NCBI RefSeq assembly: GCF_001698225.1
Contig: NZ_CP016594.1
Coordinates: forward strand, 2,046,001-2,110,000
Direction of reading: 5' to 3'
DNA: 64,000 nt
From: Gordonia terrae
Lineage (GTDB): Bacteria; Actinomycetota; Actinomycetes; Mycobacteriales; Mycobacteriaceae
The position numbers and the translations under genes are program-made. Positions 8,855 through 18,714 of the stretch are shown here, one piece after another (position 1 is the stretch's first letter; each line of letters opens with the position of its first letter). A model generated the notes under the pieces. That model had not been told where the DNA came from. It worked only from the letters and a program-made list of their open reading frames with translations, and did not search any database.

Positions 8855-9688
8855 ATGCCTGATTTCTCATCGTCCTCGGGTCAACTCCGAGGCCCGGATC
8901 ACGACGGCCCGTCGGGCCCGATGTCGGGCAAGAAGTACCGCAAGCATCTCGAACCGCTGCACGCCGAGTTGGTCGCCATGCAGGAATGGGTCCGTGCGAC
9001 CGGGGCGAAGGTCTGCATCGTCTTCGAGGGCCGGGACACGGCGGGCAAAGGTGGTGTCATCAAGGCGATCACGGCCAGGGTGAGCCCGCGGGTCTTCCGC
9101 GTGGTCGCGCTGCCCGCTCCCACCGAACGGGAGAAGTCGCAGATGTACCTCCAGCGGTACATTCCGCATCTGCCCGCGGCGGGCGAGGTCGTCATCTTCG
9201 ACCGCAGTTGGTACAACCGGGCCGGTATCGAACGAGTGCTCGGGTTCTGCACGGAGAAGCAGGCCCACCAGTTCCTGGAACAGGTGCCCACGGTAGAACG
9301 GTCGATGGTCGAGTCGGGGATCATTCTGCTCAAGTACTGGCCCGAGATCAGCGAGGAACAGCAGACCCTTCGCCTGCAGAGCCGGATCGACGATCCGCGG
9401 AAGATCTGGAAGCTGTCCGACATGGACCTCGCGTCCTACAGCCGCTGGTACGACTATTCGCGGGCCCGCGACGAGATGTTCCGGTTCACCGACACGGGCT
9501 GGGCGCCCTGGTATGTCGTCTCCACCGACGAGAAGAAACGGGGTCGGCTGAATGTGATCGAGCATCTTCTCGGTCAGGTTCCCTACACGCCGCTCGAACG
9601 TCCCCGGATCGAACTGCCGAAGCGGCAGAAGGCCAAGGGCTATCGGCCACCCGAGCAGGCCCTGCACTGGATCCCGACCCCGTATTGA
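8855..9688 (+). CDS. ppk2: Polyphosphate kinase 2
   Basis: A 277-residue PPK2-family enzyme that transfers phosphate between polyphosphate and nucleoside phosphates. It has the Walker A-like loop GRDTAGKGG (59-67), the Walker B-like DRSWYNRAG (116-124), and the family's LKYWPEIS and SRWYDYSRARDEMF segments. The single-domain length fits PPK2 enzymes that mostly use polyphosphate to make GTP or ATP from diphosphates; the direction is not deducible. GGGAG lies about 13 bases before the ATG. A P-type ATPase gene follows after 65 bases on the same strand and may be co-transcribed. Confidence 0.93.
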   Translation: MPDFSSSSGQLRGPDHDGPSGPMSGKKYRKHLEPLHAELVAMQEWVRATGAKVCIVFEGRDTAGKGGVIKAITARVSPRVFRVVALPAPTEREKSQMYLQRYIPHLPAAGEVVIFDRSWYNRAGIERVLGFCTEKQAHQFLEQVPTVERSMVESGIILLKYWPEISEEQQTLRLQSRIDDPRKIWKLSDMDLASYSRWYDYSRARDEMFRFTDTGWAPWYVVSTDEKKRGRLNVIEHLLGQVPYTPLERPRIELPKRQKAKGYRPPEQALHWIPTPY

Positions 9689-9753
9689 CGACCCGATACC
9701 GAACCGCAGTCGAGTAGTCACCACACCGCCCGAGCCCGAGGCAGGAGAGTTGT

Positions 9754-12534
9754 ATGGCCATCGCACGCCCGCCGTCGTCACCGGAACGTCGGGAGGACGA
9801 CGCCCCCGCACCGGCCTGGCACGTCCAGGATGTCGAATCCGTCGTGTCGGCGCTCGAGTCCGACAGCACCGGTGGACTGTCGTCGGCCGAGATCGACGAC
9901 AGACGGACGCGGTATGGCGACAACGTGATCGCCGCAGAACCGGCCCCGTCGGTGGCCGCACTGGTGCTGCTGCAGCTGAAGGACCCGATGAACCTGATGC
10001 TGATCGCCGTGGTGATCGTCAGCCTGGTGATCGCGGAGGTCTCGACCGCGCTGGTGGTCGCCGCCCTGGTGGTGCTCAACCTGGTGCTGGGCACTCGGCA
10101 GGAGCTGAAGGCCCGGGCCAGCGTGGACGCTTTGGCGCGGATTCAGGTTCCGCAGGCCCGCGTGGTCCGGGGTGGAGTCCTGGTCGAAGTGCCAGCGGCG
10201 CAACTCGTTCCCGGGGACATCGTGCAGCTCGAAGCCGGCGACTTGGTGCCGGCCGACGGACGTCTGGTGCGGGCCGCCACGCTGGAGACCCAGGAGGCCG
10301 CGCTGACCGGCGAGAGCGCGCCGATCCCGAAGGACCCCGCCGCACTCACCGATGTCGAGCTGGCCCTGGGTGACCGCAGCAACATGCTCTTCCAGAACAC
10401 CTCGGTCACCCGCGGCACGGCGACGATGGTCGTCACCGAGACCGGGATGCGGACGCAGATGGGGCAGATCGCGTCGATGCTGTCGGCGATCGCCCCGCAG
10501 CGGTCACCTCTGCAGCGCGAGCTGGATTCGCTCACCAAGATCCTGGGCGTGATCGCCTGGACCGCCGTGGCGATCATCGTGGTGATCGGGCTGGTGCGCG
10601 GACAAGACCTGGCGACGGTGATGCTGCTCGGTATCTCGATGGGCATCTCGGCGATTCCCTCCGGTCTGCCCACTTTCGTGCAGGCGATGCTCGCCTTCGG
10701 GGCACGGCAGCTCGCGGATGCGAAGGCGGTCGTCAAGAACCTCACCGACGTGGAGACGCTCGGCGCTACGAGTCTGATCAACTCGGACAAGACCGGGACG
10801 CTCACCATGAACCAGATGATGGTGCGCTCGTTGTACTTCCACGGTCAGTGGTTCGCCGTCGACGGTGAGGGCTACGGCAAGACCGGGAGCATCACCCAGG
10901 CGGCGGGCGAGCCGGTTCCCGACTTCACCATGCTCGCGTACGGACTGTGCCTCGACAGCGACGCCACCGTGTCGGACGCCGGCGCCGTCATCGGCGATCC
11001 GACCGAGGCGGCGCTGATCGTGCTGGCAGCCAAGATGGGGGTCGACGCGCCGCTCACCCGCCAGACCTATCCCCGTCTCGCCGAGGTTCCGTTCGACTCG
11101 GCCTACAAGTTCATGGCGACGTTCCACCGGCTGCCGGTGGACGGCACCGTCCGTTTCGTCGAGATGGTCAAAGGCGGTCCGGATGTCGTGTTGAACCGCT
11201 GCCGCTGGGCGTTCCGCCCCGGACGGGAGATGGTGGAGCTGGCGGAGGTCCGGGCCGAGATCGAGGCGGCCAACGAGCAGATGTCGGCCGAGGGCCTACG
11301 TGTGCTGGCCTTCGCCGCGCGCGTGCTCGACGGCCGGGAGGCCGAGGTGACCGCCGACCCGATGGCGTTCGTGGACGATCTCGTCTTCGTCGGGATGGTC
11401 GGGATCATCGACCCGTTGCGTGCCGAGGCCGTCGACGCCGTCCGGACGGCGCACGCCGCGGGGATCGATGTGCGGATGATCACGGGGGACCACACGGGAA
11501 CCGCGTCGGCGATCGGTGCGCAGCTGGGACTCGGTCCCGGGGCCATCAGCGGTACCGAACTCGCCGCGATGTCCGATGAGGAACTGGCCGAGGCGCTTCC
11601 GCGGTTGCATGTGTTCGGGCGTGTCACGCCGTCGGACAAACTCCGGCTCGCCGACGTGATGCAGCGCCAGGGCGCGGTCGTCGCGATGACCGGCGACGCG
11701 GTCAACGACGCGGCCGCGCTGAAGAAGGCCGACATCGGTGTGGCGATGGGCTCGGGCAGCGAGGTCACCAAGCAGGCCGGCAAGCTGATCCTCACCGACG
11801 ACAACTTCGGGACGTTGATCACCGCGATTCGCTTGGGGCGCAGCGTCTACGACAAGATCGTCGCCTACATCCGCTACCAGATGTCCAAGCTGTTCTCACT
11901 GGTGCTCCTGTTCCTGGTCGCGAGCATCTTCGACATCAACGAGGGCGTCGCGCTGGCGCCGCTGATGGTGGTCTTCCAGCACTTCTTCATCACCCTGTTC
12001 CCGGTGATCGTGATCATGCAGGACCCGCCGGCACCGGATCTGATGGCCAAACCACCACGGGACCCGAAACAGCCGATCACGAATCGCGCGTCGTTCGTGC
12101 AGTGGTTCGCCTACGGGGTCCTGCAGTTCGCGGTGACCTTCGTCGCGATGATGGTGGCGCCCGGTCCGATGAGCCCGACCGAACCGAACGTCCCGATGAC
12201 CATGGGCTTCGTGGTGCTGTCCCTGGGTTCGGTGTTCGCCGGGCTGGTGATGCGGCGCGATCCGGAGTCGGGCCTCACACCTCCAATCGTCAACGCCGTG
12301 AAGATCCTGTCGATCCCGATCATCGTCACCGTGCTCGCGGTGGAGCTCGGATTCTTGCAAGACCTGCTGCAGACGACCTCGCTGACCGGCGGCCAGTGGC
12401 TCGCCTGCATCGGATGGTCGCTGATCATCCCCGTCGTGGTGGAGGCGGAGAAGTGGGTGCGACGTCGCCGGAGTCCGGCGGTGTCCGCGATCTCGGCCGT
12501 GGAAGCGGTGGCACCCCGGCGAGCTCTTCGCTGA
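9754..12534 (+). CDS. P-type cation-transporting ATPase with unusual motifs
   Basis: A 926-residue ion pump with the type II order: N-terminal cation ATPase domain, A domain with LTGESAPI, phosphorylation motif DKTGTLT (Asp345), nucleotide domain with MVKGGPDVV, hinge TGDAVNDAAALKKAD and about ten membrane segments. Compared with calcium and sodium/potassium pumps, TGDGVNDAP has become TGDAVNDAA, the M4 motif is IPSGLP, and the M6 region reads LFPVIVIMQDPP rather than the usual NxxxD-type ligand motif. The transported ion therefore cannot be predicted. It follows ppk2 by 65 bases and is convergent with the diacylglycerol kinase gene, 12 bases apart. Confidence 0.9.
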   Translation: MAIARPPSSPERREDDAPAPAWHVQDVESVVSALESDSTGGLSSAEIDDRRTRYGDNVIAAEPAPSVAALVLLQLKDPMNLMLIAVVIVSLVIAEVSTALVVAALVVLNLVLGTRQELKARASVDALARIQVPQARVVRGGVLVEVPAAQLVPGDIVQLEAGDLVPADGRLVRAATLETQEAALTGESAPIPKDPAALTDVELALGDRSNMLFQNTSVTRGTATMVVTETGMRTQMGQIASMLSAIAPQRSPLQRELDSLTKILGVIAWTAVAIIVVIGLVRGQDLATVMLLGISMGISAIPSGLPTFVQAMLAFGARQLADAKAVVKNLTDVETLGATSLINSDKTGTLTMNQMMVRSLYFHGQWFAVDGEGYGKTGSITQAAGEPVPDFTMLAYGLCLDSDATVSDAGAVIGDPTEAALIVLAAKMGVDAPLTRQTYPRLAEVPFDSAYKFMATFHRLPVDGTVRFVEMVKGGPDVVLNRCRWAFRPGREMVELAEVRAEIEAANEQMSAEGLRVLAFAARVLDGREAEVTADPMAFVDDLVFVGMVGIIDPLRAEAVDAVRTAHAAGIDVRMITGDHTGTASAIGAQLGLGPGAISGTELAAMSDEELAEALPRLHVFGRVTPSDKLRLADVMQRQGAVVAMTGDAVNDAAALKKADIGVAMGSGSEVTKQAGKLILTDDNFGTLITAIRLGRSVYDKIVAYIRYQMSKLFSLVLLFLVASIFDINEGVALAPLMVVFQHFFITLFPVIVIMQDPPAPDLMAKPPRDPKQPITNRASFVQWFAYGVLQFAVTFVAMMVAPGPMSPTEPNVPMTMGFVVLSLGSVFAGLVMRRDPESGLTPPIVNAVKILSIPIIVTVLAVELGFLQDLLQTTSLTGGQWLACIGWSLIIPVVVEAEKWVRRRRSPAVSAISAVEAVAPRRALR

Positions 12535-12546
12535 CCGAACGGGCGG

Positions 12547-13884
12547 CTACGAGGCCCGGTGTGGGTTCCACGCCAGATACCACAACTGCAGCCAGTCCAG
12601 TTGTGGTGGCGCGACCCGGGTCTCGGGCCGGTGCCGGGGGACTCGTACGCGGAGCGCTCCGGGCGTGATGGTGCACCGCACCGGCGTCGTGAGCTGGAGC
12701 GATTCGCCGTCGACCCCGACCGGGATGACCTCGGCGTCGGCGTCGACGGTCACGTCGGTGGCGGTCCGCTGGACGAGCCCCTGATCGTGTGTACGCCGCA
12801 AGAGTCCGACGGCCTGCCGGGTGTCGGACACCGAGACGGTGACGACGCCCAGGCGCCCCTCGTCGATGCGGGTGCGACGACCGAGCCCGGCCACGTCGTT
12901 GGTGGCATACGGGCCGTTGCTGACCAGGATCGCCTGGGGGTCGGCGACCGACTCGTTCCCGATGACAGCGCGCAGACCAGACGTCGAGCCTCTGCCCAGC
13001 AGGTCGGGGAGCATGCGTAACACCGTGCGCGTCTTGTCATCCCGGTATTGCGGGCTCTGGACGACTTCGGCGTAGATCCCGAACGACGCGTTGTTGACGA
13101 AGGGGCGGCCGTTGATGTGACCGAGGTCGACGCGGAACTCCACGCCGTCCCGTAAAGCGTCGAGACACCGGGCGGGATTCTGACGGTCGAGTCCGAGATC
13201 GAGCGCGAAATGGTTTCGGGTGCCGGCGCTGACGACCAGGAAGGGGACGCCGGATTCAGCGGCCACGCCCGCGACGAGCGCCTGGGTGCCGTCACCGCCC
13301 GCGACCCCGAGCAGGTCGGCTCCGCGGGCCACGGCGTCTCGCGCCAGCTGCACCACGTCGATCTCCACCGGCCCGTCGAGCAACGCGACTTCGGCGCCCA
13401 GGGACTCGGCCTGACGCTGCAGGTCGAACCGGACGACCTTCCCGCCACCGGAACGTGGATTCATGATGATGAACGGACGGTGGACATCCGGGGCCGCGTG
13501 CTCGGGCATCAGCGAGTCGATGCGGGACGGTCGGAGCGCGCGCCGGCCGCACCCCACCGCTGCGGCTGCCAGCAGCGCCGCGGCGATCACGACCCAGAGC
13601 TGTCGCTCGCGAAGGAGGAACACCACGAGAACCGCCACCGGCAGGACGGCGAGAGCGGCCGAGACGATGCGGAGGACACGACGGCTGATGAAGAACCAGT
13701 ACACCGCGGCGACGATGACGACGGCACAGACACCACAGATCGCCAGGAGGCCCAGCAGGCGGAGGAGGCCGGCGGCGGCCACCGGCAGCAGGATCGCGGC
13801 GACGGCCAGCGCCATGGCCGCGCGCGCCCACCATCTGCGTGTCGTGGGCGGCGCGACCTCGGCGGCGACCGACGCCTGACTCAT
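12547..13884 (-). CDS. Membrane-anchored diacylglycerol kinase-like lipid kinase
   Basis: A 445-residue protein whose first about 117 residues hold about four membrane segments, followed by a DAGK catalytic domain with MNPRSGGGK (141-149), the ATP-binding GGDGT (196-200) and SAGTRNHFA (219-227). The C-terminal half matches the YegS/DgkB beta-sandwich. It probably phosphorylates diacylglycerol or another lipid at the membrane. The ATG at 13884 overlaps the stop of the preceding membrane-protein gene by 4 bases (ATGA), indicating translational coupling. The N-terminal membrane part is an addition to the usual soluble enzymes. Confidence 0.85.
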   Translation of the reverse strand: MSQASVAAEVAPPTTRRWWARAAMALAVAAILLPVAAAGLLRLLGLLAICGVCAVVIVAAVYWFFISRRVLRIVSAALAVLPVAVLVVFLLRERQLWVVIAAALLAAAAVGCGRRALRPSRIDSLMPEHAAPDVHRPFIIMNPRSGGGKVVRFDLQRQAESLGAEVALLDGPVEIDVVQLARDAVARGADLLGVAGGDGTQALVAGVAAESGVPFLVVSAGTRNHFALDLGLDRQNPARCLDALRDGVEFRVDLGHINGRPFVNNASFGIYAEVVQSPQYRDDKTRTVLRMLPDLLGRGSTSGLRAVIGNESVADPQAILVSNGPYATNDVAGLGRRTRIDEGRLGVVTVSVSDTRQAVGLLRRTHDQGLVQRTATDVTVDADAEVIPVGVDGESLQLTTPVRCTITPGALRVRVPRHRPETRVAPPQLDWLQLWYLAWNPHRAS

Positions 13885-15332
13885 ACCGTCTCGACGGCCG
13901 GCGTCGCCGCGCCGGGCGTCTCCTGATCCGGTGGGTCCGACTCCTCGCTCCGGTCCTTTGCGGCCCAGGTCTTCGCCGGCCTGATGACGAGTTCGAGGAT
14001 CAGCAGGGCGAGGAGCCCGAAGACGGCGATGAGCAGCACCACCAGCCCGGTCGGATAACTCCAGAACACGAGGAGCAGCGCTGCGATACCGATGATCGCG
14101 CTGCGCAACGCGATCCGTGCACGGAACAGGCTTTCCTCGAACGCGTTCGGCGGTCGTGACCGCCGCATCCGTTGCACCGAGTCGAGGCCTTGGCCGAACC
14201 CGCGTCGCACCGCCGCGGCCGACGCCGACCCGCCCAGCAGGTAGGCACCGACGGCGACCACGAGGCCGAGGACCGCCACGGCACGCAGGGCCAGACGCAA
14301 CGGGTCGAGCACGGTGTCGATGGCGGCGGATGCGGCGTCGGGGGAGAGGATGTCGGGAGGCATCGCATCGAGGTAGAGCGCTCGCCCGATCAGCAGGCCG
14401 ATGGCCAGGACGAGCATCGCGAGGACCAGCGAGAGCCCCGCGAGTGACAGAGCCCGCATGCGCCGGCCGCGGGGTGCGACCGCGACCGCGGCGAACGCGA
14501 GCGCGATCGTCAGCCACGGCAGGACGTCGGCGGCGGTGTCGAGCGCCGAGACGGCGCGTTGGGCCCGAACGAGTTCGGGCGAGCGAAAGAGGACGAACTG
14601 CTTGTCGACAGCGGGTATCTTCTCGGCGAAGGTGAATCCGCGGTCGAGCAGGCGTGCCTTGACGTTGTCGATCACGGTGCCCAGCGAGATGCTCACCGTG
14701 CCGGAGTCGTCCACGGTCACCGACGACGGCCCGACATCGCCCGTCACCACCGCGACCAGGGCCGTGTGTGCGGCCCGATTCGCCTGCAACCACAGCGTTT
14801 CGAACTGATCGCTGGCGACGAATGACGACACGGTCTGCTGGACGAATCCGCGTGCCTGGCCGGCCAGCACTGGTGCGAGGCCCTCGACCGCACGATCGAC
14901 GCGCGGTGCGTTCTCGGTGGCCGGAACCGCGTCGGTCAGGGTGGTCAGCGCGGCCGCGGTGAGCGCCTCGACGTCGATGCGACCGAAGATCTCGTCGGTG
15001 ATCGTGTTCGAGATCTCCGCTTGGACAGCGGGGTCCGAGGCGAGCGGGGCGACGGTGCTGACGTAGCGATCGGTGTCGAGGATCTCGCCGCGGATGAACC
15101 GCGAGGTCACCGAGGTGATGGCGAGCACCGCGACGAGCACGCACAGGAGCGCGACCGCGAACCAGCGCCACCGGTGCCGCTGTATCGACGTCGCGGCACC
15201 GGACGGAGGCCCGCTCCCGGTCTCCTGGCGTAATTGTGCGACTTCGGCTCTGAGTCGTTCGAGTTCGGCGCGTTCGGCATCGGTGATGCCGACGCTGCGC
15301 TCGACGTCGTGCCCGTTGGTGTCCGTGGCCAT
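13881..15332 (-). CDS. Conserved multi-pass membrane protein of unknown function
   Basis: A 483-residue protein that starts with a short coiled-coil-like stretch (AERAELERLRAEVAQLRQ, about 19-36) and has one membrane helix at about 56-77. A domain of about 200 residues follows, probably outside the membrane (FIRGEILDTDRYVSTVAPLA is typical of a widespread actinobacterial family). Four or five membrane helices lie between about 280 and 465, then an acidic proline-rich tail. Function is unknown. It is coupled by a 4-bp overlap to the lipid kinase gene and preceded 28 bases upstream by another small membrane-protein gene, so an envelope role is likely (inference). Confidence 0.8.
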   Translation of the reverse strand: MATDTNGHDVERSVGITDAERAELERLRAEVAQLRQETGSGPPSGAATSIQRHRWRWFAVALLCVLVAVLAITSVTSRFIRGEILDTDRYVSTVAPLASDPAVQAEISNTITDEIFGRIDVEALTAAALTTLTDAVPATENAPRVDRAVEGLAPVLAGQARGFVQQTVSSFVASDQFETLWLQANRAAHTALVAVVTGDVGPSSVTVDDSGTVSISLGTVIDNVKARLLDRGFTFAEKIPAVDKQFVLFRSPELVRAQRAVSALDTAADVLPWLTIALAFAAVAVAPRGRRMRALSLAGLSLVLAMLVLAIGLLIGRALYLDAMPPDILSPDAASAAIDTVLDPLRLALRAVAVLGLVVAVGAYLLGGSASAAAVRRGFGQGLDSVQRMRRSRPPNAFEESLFRARIALRSAIIGIAALLLVFWSYPTGLVVLLIAVFGLLALLILELVIRPAKTWAAKDRSEESDPPDQETPGAATPAVETV

Positions 15333-15360
15333 CTCGACCGCGCCTGGTCGCCCGGGCCCC

Positions 15361-15789
15361 CTACCGGTACTCGGCCTTCGGGTGCCAGGTGGACACGGCC
15401 CAGATGACCACGATGTCGAGGGCGATGATCAGGATCGACCACCACGGGTAGTAGGGCAACCACAGGAAGTTGGCGATGATCGAGAGGCCCGCGATCACGA
15501 TCGCGGTGAACCGCGCCCAGGTCGCGCCGGTCATCAATGCGATGCCCACGATGACCATCACGACGCCCAACGCGATGTGTATCCAGCCCCAGGTGGTGAA
15601 GTCGAGCTTGTAGATGTATTCGACGCCGCGGACGAAGACCTCGTCCTCGGCGACTGCGGCGATGCCCTGGGCCAGTTGGATGACACCGAGGACGGTCAGG
15701 ATGATCGCGGCGCCGACGGATGTCCCCGCGGCGATGCCCTGCTTGACGGATGGACCGTGGTTCTCGTTGGTGGGTGCGGTGTGAGTCAT
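15361..15789 (-). CDS. Four-helix small membrane protein (DUF7144-like)
   Basis: A 142-residue protein with four hydrophobic helices (about 22-43, 66-87, 91-110, 114-133). The pattern FTTWGWIHIALGVVMVIVG is characteristic of a family of actinobacterial membrane proteins annotated as DUF7144 or just membrane protein. No function is known. The ATG at 15789 has GAAGGGCG upstream. It is the first gene of a minus-strand group with the 483-residue membrane protein and the lipid kinase. Confidence 0.8.
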   Translation of the reverse strand: MTHTAPTNENHGPSVKQGIAAGTSVGAAIILTVLGVIQLAQGIAAVAEDEVFVRGVEYIYKLDFTTWGWIHIALGVVMVIVGIALMTGATWARFTAIVIAGLSIIANFLWLPYYPWWSILIIALDIVVIWAVSTWHPKAEYR

Positions 15790-15948
15790 GGCGACGCCCT
15801 TCTCTGGACAACTGTGACAAGCAGGAGTTTCCGCCCGAAGTTCCGCCGCCGCAAGCGATAGGCGAGAGTGGGCGCAGATTTGTGACCACCGCGCCGCGAC
15901 CCGAAGTGGCTGTCGCGCAGAGTGTTACGCGGTGCTAACGAGTCGGGT

Positions 15949-18714
15949 TCATTCCGACCGGGTGAGCCGCCAGATCCGGTCTCGCGACATCGGTGTCTCG
16001 CGGGGTCTGATCCCGAGCGCCCGTCGGATCGCGTTGGCGAGTGCCGGCGCGACCGGGTTGTACGGTGACTCGCTCATCGACTTGGCGCCGAACGGACCCA
16101 GTTCGTCGCTGGTGTCGGCGAAATAGACCTCCGTGACGGGGACGTCGGCCATCTGCGGCACGCGGTAGACCCGGAAGACGTTCGTCAGTGGCCGCCCGTG
16201 GTCGTCGATCATGATCTCTTCGTACAGGGCGGTCCCGATTCCCTGTGCGACACCGCCTTCGACCTGTCCCCGGCACTGCTCGGGGTTCATCACGGTGCCG
16301 GCGTCGGCCGCATGGACCGATTGCAGGATGCGCACGGTGCCGGTCTCGGTGTCGACCGCGACGCGGAACGCCTGCACGTTGAACGCGATGGATCTCATCT
16401 CACCGCGTTCGGCGCCCGCGGCGACGGCGCGCGGGCCGCCCGGGTGGTCGACCCGGTTCGACGGATCGACGGCACCGATGAGGTCGGCGAACCCGACGAC
16501 CCGACCGTCGACGAGCGCACCGTCGGCGACGAGTCCGATCGCTGTGGGTTCGGAGCCGGTGAGGCGCGCGGCAGCGTCGACGAGGGCGTCGCGCAGCGCG
16601 AGACAGGCCGAGTACACGGCCTTTCCGGCGACCGTCGTGCCGGCCGAGGCGAAGGCCCCGGTGTCGTGGGTGACGGCATCGGTGTCGCCGTGCCACAGCG
16701 AGACGCGATCCAGCCCGGTCGACAGGGCGGTGGCGACGATCTGGGCGTGCACGGTGGTGGTGCCGTTGCCGAACTCGGCGGTCCCGACCCCCACGTGGTA
16801 GGTGCCCGCGGCGTCGACCGCGACGGTGACGTCGGCGAAGTGCCCGCGCGGGGCCATGGTGGCGATCGCGGCGATGGCCATGCCCTCACCCACGCGCCAT
16901 CGTTCGCCCGGCGGTGCCTCGACCCCGTTGCCGCTGCGCATCGCCCGCTCGGCGAGGTCGAGACACTGGTCCAGTCCGTAGCTGCCGTAGACCAGGTCGA
17001 CCTCGGGCTCGGCGCGTGCGATGAGGAGTGGGTCGCCGTCGGCGACGGCGTTGCGACGCCGGAACTCGAACGGGTCGATGCCGAGTTCGATCGCGAGTTC
17101 GTCCATCGCGCTCTCCACGGCGAAGACCACCTGGCCGAGGCCGTAACCGCGGAACGCGCCCGACGGCGGGTTGTTGGTGTAGACGACCTCGGCGTCGAGC
17201 CGCTTGACCGGGCAGTTGTACACCGACACCGATTCGGCGCAGGCGTGGAACATCACGCCGATCGCGTGGTTGCCGTAGGCGCCGGTGTCCGACAACAGGT
17301 TCACCCGCAGGCCCGTCAGCCTGCCGTCCTCGTCGGCGCCGACGTCGACGGTGACCCGCATCGGATGCCGGTAGGTGGTTCGGGTCAGCTCGTCGGTGCG
17401 CGTCATCTCGTAGGCGCAGGGTTTGCCCGTGCGGAGTACGGCGAGGGCGACGAGGTCCTCGGTCAGCATCTCCTGTTTGCCGCCGAACCCGCCGCCCACG
17501 CGGGCGCTGAAGACCCGGATGCGCTCGGGTGGCAGGTCGACGAGGAGCGCGAGCTCGTTGCGGACGAGGAACGGGACCTGCGTACTGGTCCGGATGACGA
17601 GGCGTCCGTGCTCGTCGAGCCACCCGATCGAGCCGTGTGTCTCGAGCTGGGCGTGCGAAACCCGTCCGCTGGACCAGGTTCCGTGCACGGTTGCCGACGA
17701 CGCGGCGAGGGCGTCGTCGATGTCGCCGCCGAAACCCTCGTGGAAGGTTGCGACGACGTTACGGTCGGCCTCGGCGACCCGGTCGGCGGGCGTGCGATCG
17801 GGGTGGAGCAGCGGCGCCCCGGGAGTTCGGGCCTCCTCCGGGTCGAACACCGCCGGGAGCACCTCGTAGGTGACGTCGATGAGCGCCAGCGCCTGGTCGG
17901 CGACGGCCGGGGACGACGCCACCACCGCCGCGACCCGTTGGCCGACGAACCGCACGACCGGGTCGAAGACGAGTGTGTCATCCGGGTCCTCGAGGCGATT
18001 CTCGTGCCGACCCGTGGAAAACCTGGCGGTCGAGACGTTCTCGTGGGTGAGGATCAGTTCGACGCCCGGGAGCGCGGCCGCGTCGGTGGTGTCGATGGCG
18101 GTGATCCGTGCGTGTGCGTGCGGCGACCCGAGCACGTGGATGTGCAACGTCCCGGGCGTCGGGACGTCGAAGGTGTACGGCTCGGTGCCGGTCACCACCC
18201 GTCGAGCCGCGATCGGGTTGACCGAACTGCCGACGAGGGGGCGTGGTCCGGTGGCCGGAGGCGCCGCGGTCGGGGCGTCGACGGGCGCGACGGCCGCGGT
18301 GATCGCATCCCGGATGGAGCGATAACCGGTGCAGCGGCACAGGTTTCCCTTCATCCGGCGCGGCAGGTCGGGAAGATGGTCGGCGGTGACGGTGGAGGCC
18401 GTCACGATCATCCCGGCGGTGCAGAACCCGCACTGGAACCCGAAGTTGTCGACGAACGACTGCTGGACGGGGTGCAGGTCGTCCGGGGTACCGAGGCCGG
18501 AGACCGTCGTGACCGACTTCCCGGCGGCGCGATGAGCGGGAAAGATGCAGGAGTGCACGGGTTCTCCGTCGACGAGCACCGAGCACGCCCCGCAGTCCCC
18601 GGCGTCGCAACCCTTCTTGACCTCGTAATGGGCGTGCTCGCGCAACAACATTCGCAGGCATTGTCCCGCGGCGGGTTCGGCGTCGAGTTGCTCGCCGTTG
18701 ACCTCGAACCTCAT
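15949..18714 (-). CDS. Xanthine-dehydrogenase-family fused 2Fe-2S/molybdopterin subunit
   Basis: A 921-residue fusion of two subunits that are usually separate. Residues 1-145 form the two-[2Fe-2S] unit (Cys36, 41, 44, 56 and Cys95, 98, 126, 128); residues from about 165 form the molybdopterin subunit with GGGFGGKQ at 407-414. With the FAD subunit encoded just upstream it forms a molybdenum hydroxylase, perhaps for purines or other heteroaromatics. The C-terminal active-site segment, usually GVGEP-like, here reads AKSMSESP, keeping the glutamate but changing its neighbours. The ATG at 18714 overlaps the FAD-subunit stop by 4 bases. The exact substrate cannot be told. Confidence 0.9.
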   Translation of the reverse strand: MRFEVNGEQLDAEPAAGQCLRMLLREHAHYEVKKGCDAGDCGACSVLVDGEPVHSCIFPAHRAAGKSVTTVSGLGTPDDLHPVQQSFVDNFGFQCGFCTAGMIVTASTVTADHLPDLPRRMKGNLCRCTGYRSIRDAITAAVAPVDAPTAAPPATGPRPLVGSSVNPIAARRVVTGTEPYTFDVPTPGTLHIHVLGSPHAHARITAIDTTDAAALPGVELILTHENVSTARFSTGRHENRLEDPDDTLVFDPVVRFVGQRVAAVVASSPAVADQALALIDVTYEVLPAVFDPEEARTPGAPLLHPDRTPADRVAEADRNVVATFHEGFGGDIDDALAASSATVHGTWSSGRVSHAQLETHGSIGWLDEHGRLVIRTSTQVPFLVRNELALLVDLPPERIRVFSARVGGGFGGKQEMLTEDLVALAVLRTGKPCAYEMTRTDELTRTTYRHPMRVTVDVGADEDGRLTGLRVNLLSDTGAYGNHAIGVMFHACAESVSVYNCPVKRLDAEVVYTNNPPSGAFRGYGLGQVVFAVESAMDELAIELGIDPFEFRRRNAVADGDPLLIARAEPEVDLVYGSYGLDQCLDLAERAMRSGNGVEAPPGERWRVGEGMAIAAIATMAPRGHFADVTVAVDAAGTYHVGVGTAEFGNGTTTVHAQIVATALSTGLDRVSLWHGDTDAVTHDTGAFASAGTTVAGKAVYSACLALRDALVDAAARLTGSEPTAIGLVADGALVDGRVVGFADLIGAVDPSNRVDHPGGPRAVAAGAERGEMRSIAFNVQAFRVAVDTETGTVRILQSVHAADAGTVMNPEQCRGQVEGGVAQGIGTALYEEIMIDDHGRPLTNVFRVYRVPQMADVPVTEVYFADTSDELGPFGAKSMSESPYNPVAPALANAIRRALGIRPRETPMSRDRIWRLTRSE

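Noticed and set aside
12547..15171. A single 874-residue protein spanning the lipid kinase and membrane-protein region
   Set aside because: The upstream part is an out-of-frame arginine-rich reading of the real 483-residue membrane-protein gene; the kinase starts at its own ATG at 13884.
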